Positions 13,947-19,521 of a DNA stretch of 19,521 nt are shown piece by piece. Below the pieces are notes generated by a model that saw only the letters and a list, made by a program, of their open reading frames with translations, was not told the origin of the DNA and ran no database searches. This DNA comes from JANPCX01 sp966211815 (GTDB lineage Bacteria; Pseudomonadota; Gammaproteobacteria; Burkholderiales; Burkholderiaceae_C): positions 1 to 19,521 of the forward strand of contig CBIHOD010000078.1 in NCBI GenBank assembly GCA_966211815.1, given 5' to 3'. The translations under genes and the position numbers were made by a program. How positions within the stretch are numbered: position 1 is the stretch's first letter; the number at the start of each line of letters is the position of its first letter.

Positions 13947-15413
13947 TCACAGGCCCTGCCGGGCCGACGCTCCCGCGGCGGTTGGAACCGGCTGCAGCGG
14001 CAGCTCCAGCACGAAGCAGCTGCCCCCGCCGTCCCTGGCTTCGCAGCGCACGCCGCCGCCGTGGCACTGGGCGATCTGCTTGACCAGGCTCAGCCCGAGG
14101 CCGACACCGCCGGCCTTCTCGGCATGGCCCGGCAGGCGGAAGAAAGGTTCGAAGATGCGCTCGCGCTGGTCCGGCGGCACGCCCGGGCCGCGGTCGCACA
14201 CCCGCACCGCCACCTTGCCGCCCGGCTGGGGCAGCACGCTGATGTGGATCTCCGGCGGCGCCTGCGAAGACGTGTCGGACCGGCCGTAGCGCTGCGCGTT
14301 CTCCAGCAGGTTGCGCAGGGCGCGGCGCAGCAGGCGTTCGTCGCCCACCAGCGTCACGGCCGAGCCTTCCACCTGGGCGTCCACCCGCGCCGCTTCTTCG
14401 GCGGCCAGGCCGAGCAGGTCGACCGAATCCTGGGCGACGGCGTCGACCCGCGCATCCAGCCTGCTGGCCAGCAGCACTTCTTCGACCAGCGCGTCCAGCT
14501 CGGCGATGTTGGCCCTGACCTCGCGCTTCAGGCGCTCGCGCTGCGCGCCATCGACGCCGCCGGCCTGGCGGTCCTCTTCCAGCAGCGACAACGCCATCTT
14601 CATGCGCGCCAGCGGCGAGCGCAGCTCGTGGCTGGCGTTGGCGAGCAGGGCCTGGTGGGAGCGCACCAGGCTCTCGATGCGGTCGGCGGCCCGGTTGAAG
14701 CTCGCGGCCACCGCGGCGACTTCGTCGTTGCCCGAGACTTCAACGCGGTGGCCGAGCTGGCCGGCGCCGAAACGTTCGACGCCTTTTTGCAGCGATTGCA
14801 AGCGCCGCGTCAGAGCGCGGGCCGCCGGCCAGGCCGCGCCGGCCACCGCCACGAAAAGCAGCGCGAGCAGCACCACCAGCCCCACGCCGTGCGGCCACGG
14901 CAGGGGCGGCCGCGGATGGCGGGGGTCACGGCCGCCCGGCGGGAGGTCGGCGCCGCGCGCATGCATCGGCCGGCCCGGCCCGGCGGACGCCGCTTCCGCC
15001 GCTTCCGCCGGCTGAAGCCGCGGCATGCCGCGCATGATCCACAAGGTGCGGCCATCGTCCAGCCGGATCGGCATCGCCCGGTGCGGCTGCGACTGCTCGC
15101 GGCGCAGGTAGCTGTCGGACGCCACCGTCCTGCCGCCCCGCGGCGCGTCCAGCGCCAGCGGGATGCGCAACCGTTCGGACCATTCGCGCACCGCGGCGGC
15201 CTGCTCGTCCGGCGGGGCATCGGCCGGCGGCAGAGAGCGCTGGATCAGGTCGGCCCAGGCCTCGATGCGCTCGTTCATCGATGATTCCAGGCGGGCCCGC
15301 TCCTGCACGCGCTCCCGCGCCACCTGGCGCTGGAACAGCCAGGTCGAGCAGAAAGCGAACAGCAGCAGCACGGCCACCACCGTCAGGTAGATGCGCAGGG
15401 TGAGCGTCTTCAT
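13947..15413 (-). CDS. Sensor histidine kinase
   Basis: The product is 488 residues from the ATG at 15413 (MKTLTLRIYLTVVAV). The open frame continues upstream to 15506 but that part is not protein-like. Seen: TM1 (about residues 7-27), a periplasmic sensor of about 145 residues with a Pro/Gly-rich stretch (140-175), TM2 (177-197), HAMP (about 198-250), HisKA with HELRSP (phospho-acceptor H262), N-box NLLENAQ (N368/N372), G1 DRGPG (407-411) and G2 GVGLG (436-440). All catalytic boxes are intact. GGAG directly abuts the ATG with no spacer, so initiation may be weak or coupled to the response regulator 31 bp upstream. It phosphorylates the adjacent regulator; with the Spy-like protein nearby, an envelope signal is likely. 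Confidence 0.93.
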   Translation of the reverse strand: MKTLTLRIYLTVVAVLLLFAFCSTWLFQRQVARERVQERARLESSMNERIEAWADLIQRSLPPADAPPDEQAAAVREWSERLRIPLALDAPRGGRTVASDSYLRREQSQPHRAMPIRLDDGRTLWIMRGMPRLQPAEAAEAASAGPGRPMHARGADLPPGGRDPRHPRPPLPWPHGVGLVVLLALLFVAVAGAAWPAARALTRRLQSLQKGVERFGAGQLGHRVEVSGNDEVAAVAASFNRAADRIESLVRSHQALLANASHELRSPLARMKMALSLLEEDRQAGGVDGAQRERLKREVRANIAELDALVEEVLLASRLDARVDAVAQDSVDLLGLAAEEAARVDAQVEGSAVTLVGDERLLRRALRNLLENAQRYGRSDTSSQAPPEIHISVLPQPGGKVAVRVCDRGPGVPPDQRERIFEPFFRLPGHAEKAGGVGLGLSLVKQIAQCHGGGVRCEARDGGGSCFVLELPLQPVPTAAGASARQGL

Positions 15414-15444
15414 CTCCGGGAACAGGGTTGCGGCCGGGCCCGGG

Positions 15445-16185
15445 TCAGCGCAGCGCCGCGTCCGGGGCGGCGTCGTCCTCGGCATCCTGCTTCTTGGCGA
15501 AGACATAGCCGGCGCCGCGCACGGTGATCACACGCCGCGGGGACTTCGGGTCGTCCTCGATTTCGGCGCGGATGCGCGAAATGTGCACGTCGATCGAGCG
15601 GTCGAAGGCTTCCAGCGGATGGCCTTTGAGCGCATCCATGATCTGGTCGCGCGACAGCACCCGGCCGGGGCTTTGCGCCAGCACGACGAGCAAGTCGAAC
15701 TGGTGGCTGGTCAGGTCGCACGCCCGGCCCTTCAGGCGGGCCACGCGCGCGCCCAGGTCGATCTCGAGGCGGCCGAAACGCAGCACGTCGTCGTCCGCTT
15801 CGCCAGGCGAGGCGCGGCGCAGCAGCGCCTTCACGCGCGCGGCGAGTTCGCGCGGTTCGAAGGGCTTGGGCAGGTAGTCGTCGGCGCCGAGCTCCAGGCC
15901 GACGATGCGGTCCAGGGGCTCGCCCCTTGCGGTCAGCATCAGCAGCGGCAGGCGACGCGTGCGCGGGTCGGCGCGCAGCGAGCGGCACAGGTCCAGGCCG
16001 TCGCCGTCGGGCAGCATGAGGTCGAGCAGCAGCGCGTCGTACGCGCCGGCGTCGTCGCCGAGCAGTTTCCGGCCCTGGGCCAGCGAGCCGGCGATGTCGA
16101 CCTGGTAGCCGCAGCCGCGCAGGTAATCGCCCACCATGTCGGAAAGGCGGGCATCGTCGTCGATGAGCAGGAGGCGTGTCGTCAT
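15445..16185 (-). CDS. OmpR-family response regulator
   Basis: The product is 246 residues. Seen: a receiver domain with the acidic pocket D9-D11, phospho-acceptor D55 (LLLDLMLPDGDG), T85 and K107 (LPKPFEP), then a winged-helix DNA-binding domain (about 130-235) with LTSHQFDLL, VLSRDQIMDAL, DRSIDVHISRIRAEIEDDP and VRGAGYVF. It acts as a cytosolic transcription factor controlled by the downstream kinase. The overall look is CpxR/RstA-like, which fits the neighbouring spy-like gene. A tandem GTAAA/GTGAA box at 16968-16982 is a plausible target. Confidence 0.94.
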   Translation of the reverse strand: MTTRLLLIDDDARLSDMVGDYLRGCGYQVDIAGSLAQGRKLLGDDAGAYDALLLDLMLPDGDGLDLCRSLRADPRTRRLPLLMLTARGEPLDRIVGLELGADDYLPKPFEPRELAARVKALLRRASPGEADDDVLRFGRLEIDLGARVARLKGRACDLTSHQFDLLVVLAQSPGRVLSRDQIMDALKGHPLEAFDRSIDVHISRIRAEIEDDPKSPRRVITVRGAGYVFAKKQDAEDDAAPDAALR

Positions 16186-16192
16186 GGCGAAG

Positions 16193-16240
16193 GCCCGGCG
16201 CGGGGCCGGGCGGTGGGATTGCGCGGGCGGCGGGCCCGCC
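16193..16240. repeat. GC-rich hairpins between the Spy-like gene and the response regulator
   Basis: GCCCGGC (16193-16199) pairs with GCCGGGC (16205-16211) around a 5-base loop. A perfect 12-bp palindrome GGCGGGCCCGCC follows (16229-16240). Both lie in the 107-bp gap between two co-oriented genes. They may slow or partly stop transcription so that the Spy-like protein is made in excess of the regulator. No T-run is present. Confidence 0.4.
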
Positions 16241-16292
16241 CGCCGATTTCACCATCAAACCCGGCGCCTGGCCGGGCCCGCCGATGGCGGCT

Positions 16293-16889
16293 TCAGGGCT
16301 GCTTCGGCGCGCCGGGCTGCCTCAAGGCCCCGGGTTGCCGTTCGCCATGGTGGCCCTGGCGGTGCTGCCGCATGCGCTCGGCCCACGCCGCGCGCTGCTC
16401 GGGCGTGAGCGCGCGGCTGACTTCCAGCATCGCGGCCAGCATGCGCTTGCTGCCCTGGTCGTGCTGGGCCACCATCTGCTGGCGCAGCTGCTCGGCTGCA
16501 TTGGCGTCGACCATGGGCGCGGCGAAGACCGCCATCGCCTGGTCGCGCAAGGAGCGCCCCGCCTCGCGTTGGGTGGCCATGTCGGCGGCGGCCGACTGCA
16601 TGATCTGCCGCACCTGCGCCTTCTGAGCGTCGGTGGCCTTCACCGCGTCGAGCATGCGTTCCAAATGCCTGGGATGGGCCGCCCACATGCCGCCGCCTTG
16701 GTGCATGCGCCCATGCATGGCGGGCCCGCCGGGCGCGGGCGTCTCGGCCTGCGACCAACCCGGCCAGGCCAGGGCGCCCGCCGCGGCCCCGGACACCACA
16801 AGGCCCAGCACCAGCCTGCCGACTCCGGTGTTGTTCATCGCCGCGGCGCGGCCGCCGGCGTGGGGGGAAAGCTTCGTCGTCGAATCCAT
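16293..16889 (-). CDS. Spy/CpxP-like (LTXXQ-motif) periplasmic protein
   Basis: The product is 198 residues from the ATG at 16889 (MDSTTK). AGGAG lies 6 bases before this ATG, while the other ATG at 16895 abuts it with no spacer. Seen: a basic N-terminus, a hydrophobic segment (about 25-42) and a signal-peptide-like end (SQAETP), then a His/Met/Gly-rich stretch (MHGRMHQGGGM, 58-68) and a helical domain. That domain has ATDAQKAQVRQIM and LTPEQRAAWAERM (161-173, the LTxxQ motif), and a His/Gln-rich tail. Spy/CpxP proteins are small periplasmic chaperones or negative regulators of envelope-stress kinases. The Met/His richness could bind metal, e.g. copper or zinc (inference). It lies upstream of the regulator-kinase pair on the same strand. 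Confidence 0.85.
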   Translation of the reverse strand: MDSTTKLSPHAGGRAAAMNNTGVGRLVLGLVVSGAAAGALAWPGWSQAETPAPGGPAMHGRMHQGGGMWAAHPRHLERMLDAVKATDAQKAQVRQIMQSAAADMATQREAGRSLRDQAMAVFAAPMVDANAAEQLRQQMVAQHDQGSKRMLAAMLEVSRALTPEQRAAWAERMRQHRQGHHGERQPGALRQPGAPKQP

Positions 16890-16967
16890 CGTCATCTCCT
16901 GAATGGCGCCGGACCAGCGCCTGACCGGCAGTCTGGCCGCGCGACGTGAAGCGGGATTGGCGAAGCG

Positions 16968-16982
16968 GTAAAGATCTGTGAA
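16968..16982 (+). promoter_or_regulatory. CpxR-like tandem box upstream of the Spy-like gene
   Basis: GTAAA-N5-GTGAA, one base off the E. coli CpxR consensus GTAAA-N5-GTAAA, about 80-93 bp upstream of the start at 16889. A further GTGAA (16946-16950) sits 22 bp, two helical turns, from the first half-site. This fits direct-repeat binding by an OmpR-family dimer; the regulator is encoded just downstream. Confidence 0.4.
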
Positions 16983-17048
16983 GCGGACGGCCAGAGGATT
17001 GAGGTGGCGAACGCCCGCGACGTTGCAGGGACGATCCATTTGGTTTCC

Positions 17049-17070
17049 AAATGTGACGGCGGTCACATTT
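17049..17070. promoter_or_regulatory. CRP-consensus-like 22-bp palindrome
   Basis: AAATGTGAC and GTCACATTT are perfect 9-bp arms separated by 4 bp. This contains TGTGA-N6-TCACA, the exact core of the CRP/Vfr family site, with A/T-rich outer bases also as in E. coli. It lies between the winged-helix gene's stop and the Spy-like gene, centred about 170 bp upstream of that start. Confidence 0.55.
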
Positions 17071-17115
17071 CCTTCGCTCTGAGAGGAAAGGAAGCGGGGA
17101 ACCGCGGCAACGCGG

Positions 17116-17580
17116 TCAGCGTGCGCGGACCCTTTCACCTTCCATCGTGGGCGGCGGGCGGACCTCTTCCTCCCCGTCCTCGAGGGCGACATCTTCGGTT
17201 GAAGGCCCAGAGACCAGGTCGGGCAGGTGGCTGAGGAAAGGCACGGGCAGGCCCTTCGTGCCGGGCGTGCATCGTGCATAAGGGATGGGCGTGCTCAGCA
17301 GGTCGGCCACCGCGTCGCGCTCGGCGGTGAATTCCACGAGGCGCGAACGCCCGGAGCGGCGGTTCACCTTCAGCAGGCCGCGGGCTTCGAGCCTGTCCAC
17401 CGACAAGGCCACGCGGTTGGGGGTCAAGGCGCCCGCCATGTGCGTCTGGCGCAGCTGGCCCACGGTGCAGACGACGGGCACTTCGTCGGCACCCAGCGCC
17501 AGCAGCACCGACAACGCCATGGCGTCGTCATAGCTCTCAAGACGATGCAGCAGTTCGATGAAAAGGTCGTTGTACGTCAT
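17116..17580 (-). CDS. Winged-helix-like DNA-binding protein, hypothetical
   Basis: The product is 154 residues. Seen: a helical N-terminus (residues 1-28), then a winged-helix pattern: CTVGQLRQTHMAGALTPNRV (38-57), SVDRLEARGLLKV (60-72) and a basic wing NRRSGRSRLVEFT (73-85). This resembles MarR-type regulators in layout, but without a clear family signature. The C-terminus (about 105-154) is Pro-rich and acidic (DVALEDGEEEV) and likely disordered. It may be a small transcription regulator; target unknown. It precedes the Spy-like gene on the same strand by 226 bp. A CATAAT -10-like hexamer (17606-17611) lies 26 bp before the ATG. Confidence 0.6.
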   Translation of the reverse strand: MTYNDLFIELLHRLESYDDAMALSVLLALGADEVPVVCTVGQLRQTHMAGALTPNRVALSVDRLEARGLLKVNRRSGRSRLVEFTAERDAVADLLSTPIPYARCTPGTKGLPVPFLSHLPDLVSGPSTEDVALEDGEEEVRPPPTMEGERVRAR

Positions 17581-17605
17581 GGCCGCGATCTGCTCGTGTA
17601 CCCCA

Positions 17606-17611
17606 ATTATG
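17606..17611 (-). promoter_or_regulatory. Candidate -10 box of the winged-helix gene
   Basis: CATAAT on the minus strand. At 17-bp spacing upstream the hexamer reads TAACAA, a poor -35. The start ATG follows closely, implying a short leader. Confidence 0.3.
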
Positions 17612-17761
17612 GCCAGGCCCCAACCCTCTTGTTACAGCGGAAAGGCCCAACCAGGGCGGACGGGCGGGCGGGCCTTGCGACAAGGACCCGGCACAAGGGG
17701 ACGACCCGCCCCGCCGCCGCGCTCGCAGCGCCGCGCGTTTCCGCCCCACTGCGCTGCGGCG

Positions 17762-18643
17762 TCAACCCGAAGCGACGGGCCGCTTCAGCCTGCCGCGCAA
17801 ACCCACCCATTCATTCACCGCGAGCGTGGCCAGCACCAGCGCGCCGCCGGCCAGCACCTGCGGGCCGGGCCGCTCGCCGGCGCCCATCCAGGCCAGGGCG
17901 ATGCCGAAGATGATCTCCAGCAGCGCGAGCAGCGCCATCTCGGGCGCGGGCAGCACGCGGGCGACGTGGATCGCCAGCAGGCAGGGGATGGCCAGCTGGA
18001 ACAGCCCGAGGCTGGCCAGCAGCGCCAGGTCGTGGGCGGAAACGGCCCAGCCCCGCACCAGCGGCGCAGAAACCAGGCAGGAGATGACGGCGCCGATCAG
18101 CACCGCCGGCAGCAGGTCGACGCGGCCGCCGCTGCGTTGGATCAGGTTCCAGTTGCCGGCCGAGGCCAGGGGCACGCCGAAGGCGACCAGGCTGCCCATC
18201 AAGTGGCGAGGGTCGTCGCTCAGGCCGGCGCTGTACATCCAGGCGATGCCCAGGCCCGCCACCAGGATGGCCAGCCAGGTGCGACGCGGCACCTGCAGCC
18301 CGAGCGCGAAACGGCCGAGCAAGGCGGTCAGCAGCGGCGCCAGGCTCATCGTGACGAGGACGTTGGCCACCGTGGTCATCGTCAGCGCGAGCATGAAGCA
18401 GGTGAACATCACGCCCCACATCAGGCCCGACAGCCACAGCGCCGGTCCCGCCCTGAAGCGCGACCACATGCCGCGGCCCTGCCGCGCGGCGAAGTAGGCC
18501 AGCAACGGCAGCGCGGTGAACAGGCTGCGCCAGAAGGTGACCGCGAACCCCTGGGCGGATTCGAGATGGCGCGTGACCACCCCCGCGATGCTCCACATCA
18601 AGGTGACCAGGAGCATCAGCAGGACTGCACGGCGGTGGGTCAT
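17762..18643 (-). CDS. EamA-family (DMT superfamily) transporter
   Basis: The product is 293 residues from the ATG at 18643 (MTHRRAVLLMLLVTLMWS). Upstream in-frame codons to 18739 encode a Pro/Gly/Arg-rich stretch unlike the family, so I exclude them. Seen: about ten hydrophobic helices in two homologous halves, with WS at the end of TM1, the EamA-like TFWRSLFTALPLLAYF, an alternating loop pattern, and ALLEIIFGIALAWM near the end, the typical second-half signature. Family members export amino acids or other small metabolites, or take up nucleosides or sugars; the substrate cannot be told from sequence. No clear partner gene is nearby. Confidence 0.9.
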   Translation of the reverse strand: MTHRRAVLLMLLVTLMWSIAGVVTRHLESAQGFAVTFWRSLFTALPLLAYFAARQGRGMWSRFRAGPALWLSGLMWGVMFTCFMLALTMTTVANVLVTMSLAPLLTALLGRFALGLQVPRRTWLAILVAGLGIAWMYSAGLSDDPRHLMGSLVAFGVPLASAGNWNLIQRSGGRVDLLPAVLIGAVISCLVSAPLVRGWAVSAHDLALLASLGLFQLAIPCLLAIHVARVLPAPEMALLALLEIIFGIALAWMGAGERPGPQVLAGGALVLATLAVNEWVGLRGRLKRPVASG

Positions 18644-18825
18644 GGGGGTTTCCACATTCAGGTGGCCGAAGGTGACTGCGCCGACCGACCGGAGCGGGCC
18701 GTCAGGCGGCGGATCGGCCCCGCCCCGGCGTTGCGGCATGGCACGACCGATGCCCGGGAACCCCGGAAGCTTCGGCGCTCAACGCCTTCCCGCTCGACCC
18801 TAAGGCTATGGATGCTTTCTTGCAG

Positions 18826-18875
18826 GAGCGGCTCCAGCCGCGATGCGGTGGACCGCGTCGCGGCTGGAGCCGCTC
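18826..18875. repeat. REP-type hairpin downstream of typA
   Basis: GAGCGGCTCCAGCCGCGA (18826-18843) pairs perfectly with 18858-18875. The pairing continues inward (GCGGT with ACCGC) through one G-T wobble, giving a ~24-bp stem with almost no loop. 'GGAGCGGCTCCAGCCGCGA'-like palindromes are dispersed REP sequences in several Proteobacteria (from memory). It lies 57 bp past the typA stop in the minus direction; no T-run follows, so termination is uncertain. Confidence 0.65.
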
Positions 18876-18931
18876 TTACAAGGACAGGACGAGGAGGACG
18901 CCGCCGGACGCTCTCCTGGTTGCGCGAAGCG

Positions 18932-19521
18932 TCAAGCCGATTCGCGCGACGCGCGCTTGCGCTCGTGTTCCTTGAGGTGGCGCTTGCGCACCCGGATCGA
19001 CTTGGGCGTGATCTCCACCAGCTCGTCGTCGTCGATGAACTCCACGCCGTATTCCAGCGTCAGGTCGATCGGCGGCGTGATCTTGATGGCGTCCTCCTTG
19101 CCGGAGACGCGGAAATTGGTCAGCTGCTTGGTGCGGGTGGCGTTGACGACGAGGTCGTTGTCGCGGCTGTGGATGCCGACGATCATGCCCTCGTACACAG
19201 GGTCGTTCGGCTTGACGAACATGCGGCCTCGGTCGTCGAGCTTGCCCAGCGCGTAGGTGAAGATCTCGCCGTCGTCCATCGAGATCAGCACGCCGTTCTT
19301 GCGGCCGCCGATCTCGCCCTTGTGCGGCTCGTAGCCGTCGAAGATGTTGCTGATCAGGCCGGAGCCGCGCGTCAGGTTCATGAACTCGTTGCTGAAGCCG
19401 ATCAAGCCGCGCGCCGGGATGCGGTATTCCAGGCGCACGCGGCCGCGGCCGTCCGGCTCCATGTTGACCAGTTCGCCCTTGCGCTCGCCCAGGGCCTGCA
19501 TCACGCCGCCCTGGTGGCCTT
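18932..19521 (-). CDS. typA: TypA/BipA ribosome-associated GTPase, C-terminal part
   Basis: This is the 3' part only (about 195 codons) of a gene of roughly 600 codons that continues beyond the right edge. Seen: the EF-G domain V-like and C-terminal regions unique to TypA: HQGGVMQALGERKGELVNM, YRIPARGLIGFSNEF, TRGSGLISNIFDGYEPHKG, RKNGVLISMDDGEIFTYAL, VYEGMIVGIHSRDNDL and the tail ITPKSIRVRKRHLKEHERKR. TypA is a translational GTPase that binds ribosomes and aids growth under stress and cold. The apparent GTG at 19504 is an internal Val codon, not a start: the frame stays coding (GHQGG) to the edge. Confidence 0.95.
   Translation of the reverse strand, partial: GHQGGVMQALGERKGELVNMEPDGRGRVRLEYRIPARGLIGFSNEFMNLTRGSGLISNIFDGYEPHKGEIGGRKNGVLISMDDGEIFTYALGKLDDRGRMFVKPNDPVYEGMIVGIHSRDNDLVVNATRTKQLTNFRVSGKEDAIKITPPIDLTLEYGVEFIDDDELVEITPKSIRVRKRHLKEHERKRASRESA

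Noticed and set aside
13824..15284. 486-codon plus-strand frame opposite the histidine kinase
   Set aside because: Antisense shadow; the kinase boxes are intact on the minus strand.
1..19521. CRISPR arrays, phage genes, transposase genes, integron sites
   Set aside because: No regularly spaced direct repeats and no recognisable integrase, transposase or phage protein were found on either strand.

Overview
The window is GC-rich, densely packed bacterial DNA, most likely from the Burkholderiales (Betaproteobacteria), probably Comamonadaceae-like. I infer this from the gene content rather than from any search: a TrpS with a long C-terminal extension followed by a DUF3717/DUF1289 gene, a purN / RsmB-type methyltransferase / acyl-lipid desaturase series, the high-GC codon use, and 'CCTTCGACAAGCTCAGG'-type intergenic repeats. 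No rRNA, tRNA, CRISPR array or intact transposase gene is visible.

Layout. (1) Positions 1-2850: the tail of a possible incoming reading frame, then a tightly coupled plus-strand cluster: a secreted/membrane-anchored DUF2167 protein, an unrecognised two-helix membrane protein, a small membrane-anchored J-like protein without the HPD motif, and an M50 site-2-type zinc protease. Start/stop overlaps (GTGA, ATGA) suggest translational coupling at two of the three junctions. (2) 2872-3144 (minus): a small one-helix membrane protein ending 21 bp from the protease. (3) 3312-7881: a CPBP/CAAX-type intramembrane glutamic protease, an 819-residue ankyrin-repeat protein overlapping by 7 bp an alpha/beta hydrolase, and a small conserved-looking hypothetical protein. 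This left part looks accessory. (4) 8055-11563 (minus): housekeeping genes for a fatty-acid desaturase (with a clear rho-independent terminator), an RsmB/NOP-family RNA m5C methyltransferase and purN. (5) 11602-11855: a ~254 bp element bounded by 18-bp perfect terminal inverted repeats, with nested internal hairpins, lying between the divergent purN and trpS starts; it looks like a MITE or IS remnant. (6) 11929-13705: trpS and the DUF3717/DUF1289 gene. (7) 13745-13863: a REP-type repeat cluster between convergent genes. (8) 13947-16889 (minus): a Spy/CpxP-like periplasmic protein, an OmpR-family response regulator and a sensor histidine kinase, together an envelope-stress-type module. (9) 17116-18643 (minus): a winged-helix-like regulator and an EamA-family transporter. 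(10) A REP hairpin, then the 3' part of typA/bipA, which runs off the right edge.

How the genes may work together. The left cluster combines membrane proteins with a membrane protease and is the best candidate for a little-described membrane-protein processing or quality-control module. A second, mechanistically different intramembrane protease lies less than 500 bp away. In the right half, the spy-RR-HK order, a CpxR-like tandem GTAAA/GTGAA box and a 22-bp palindrome matching the CRP consensus upstream of spy make a testable regulatory picture. All functional statements rest on motif reading; no homology search was run.
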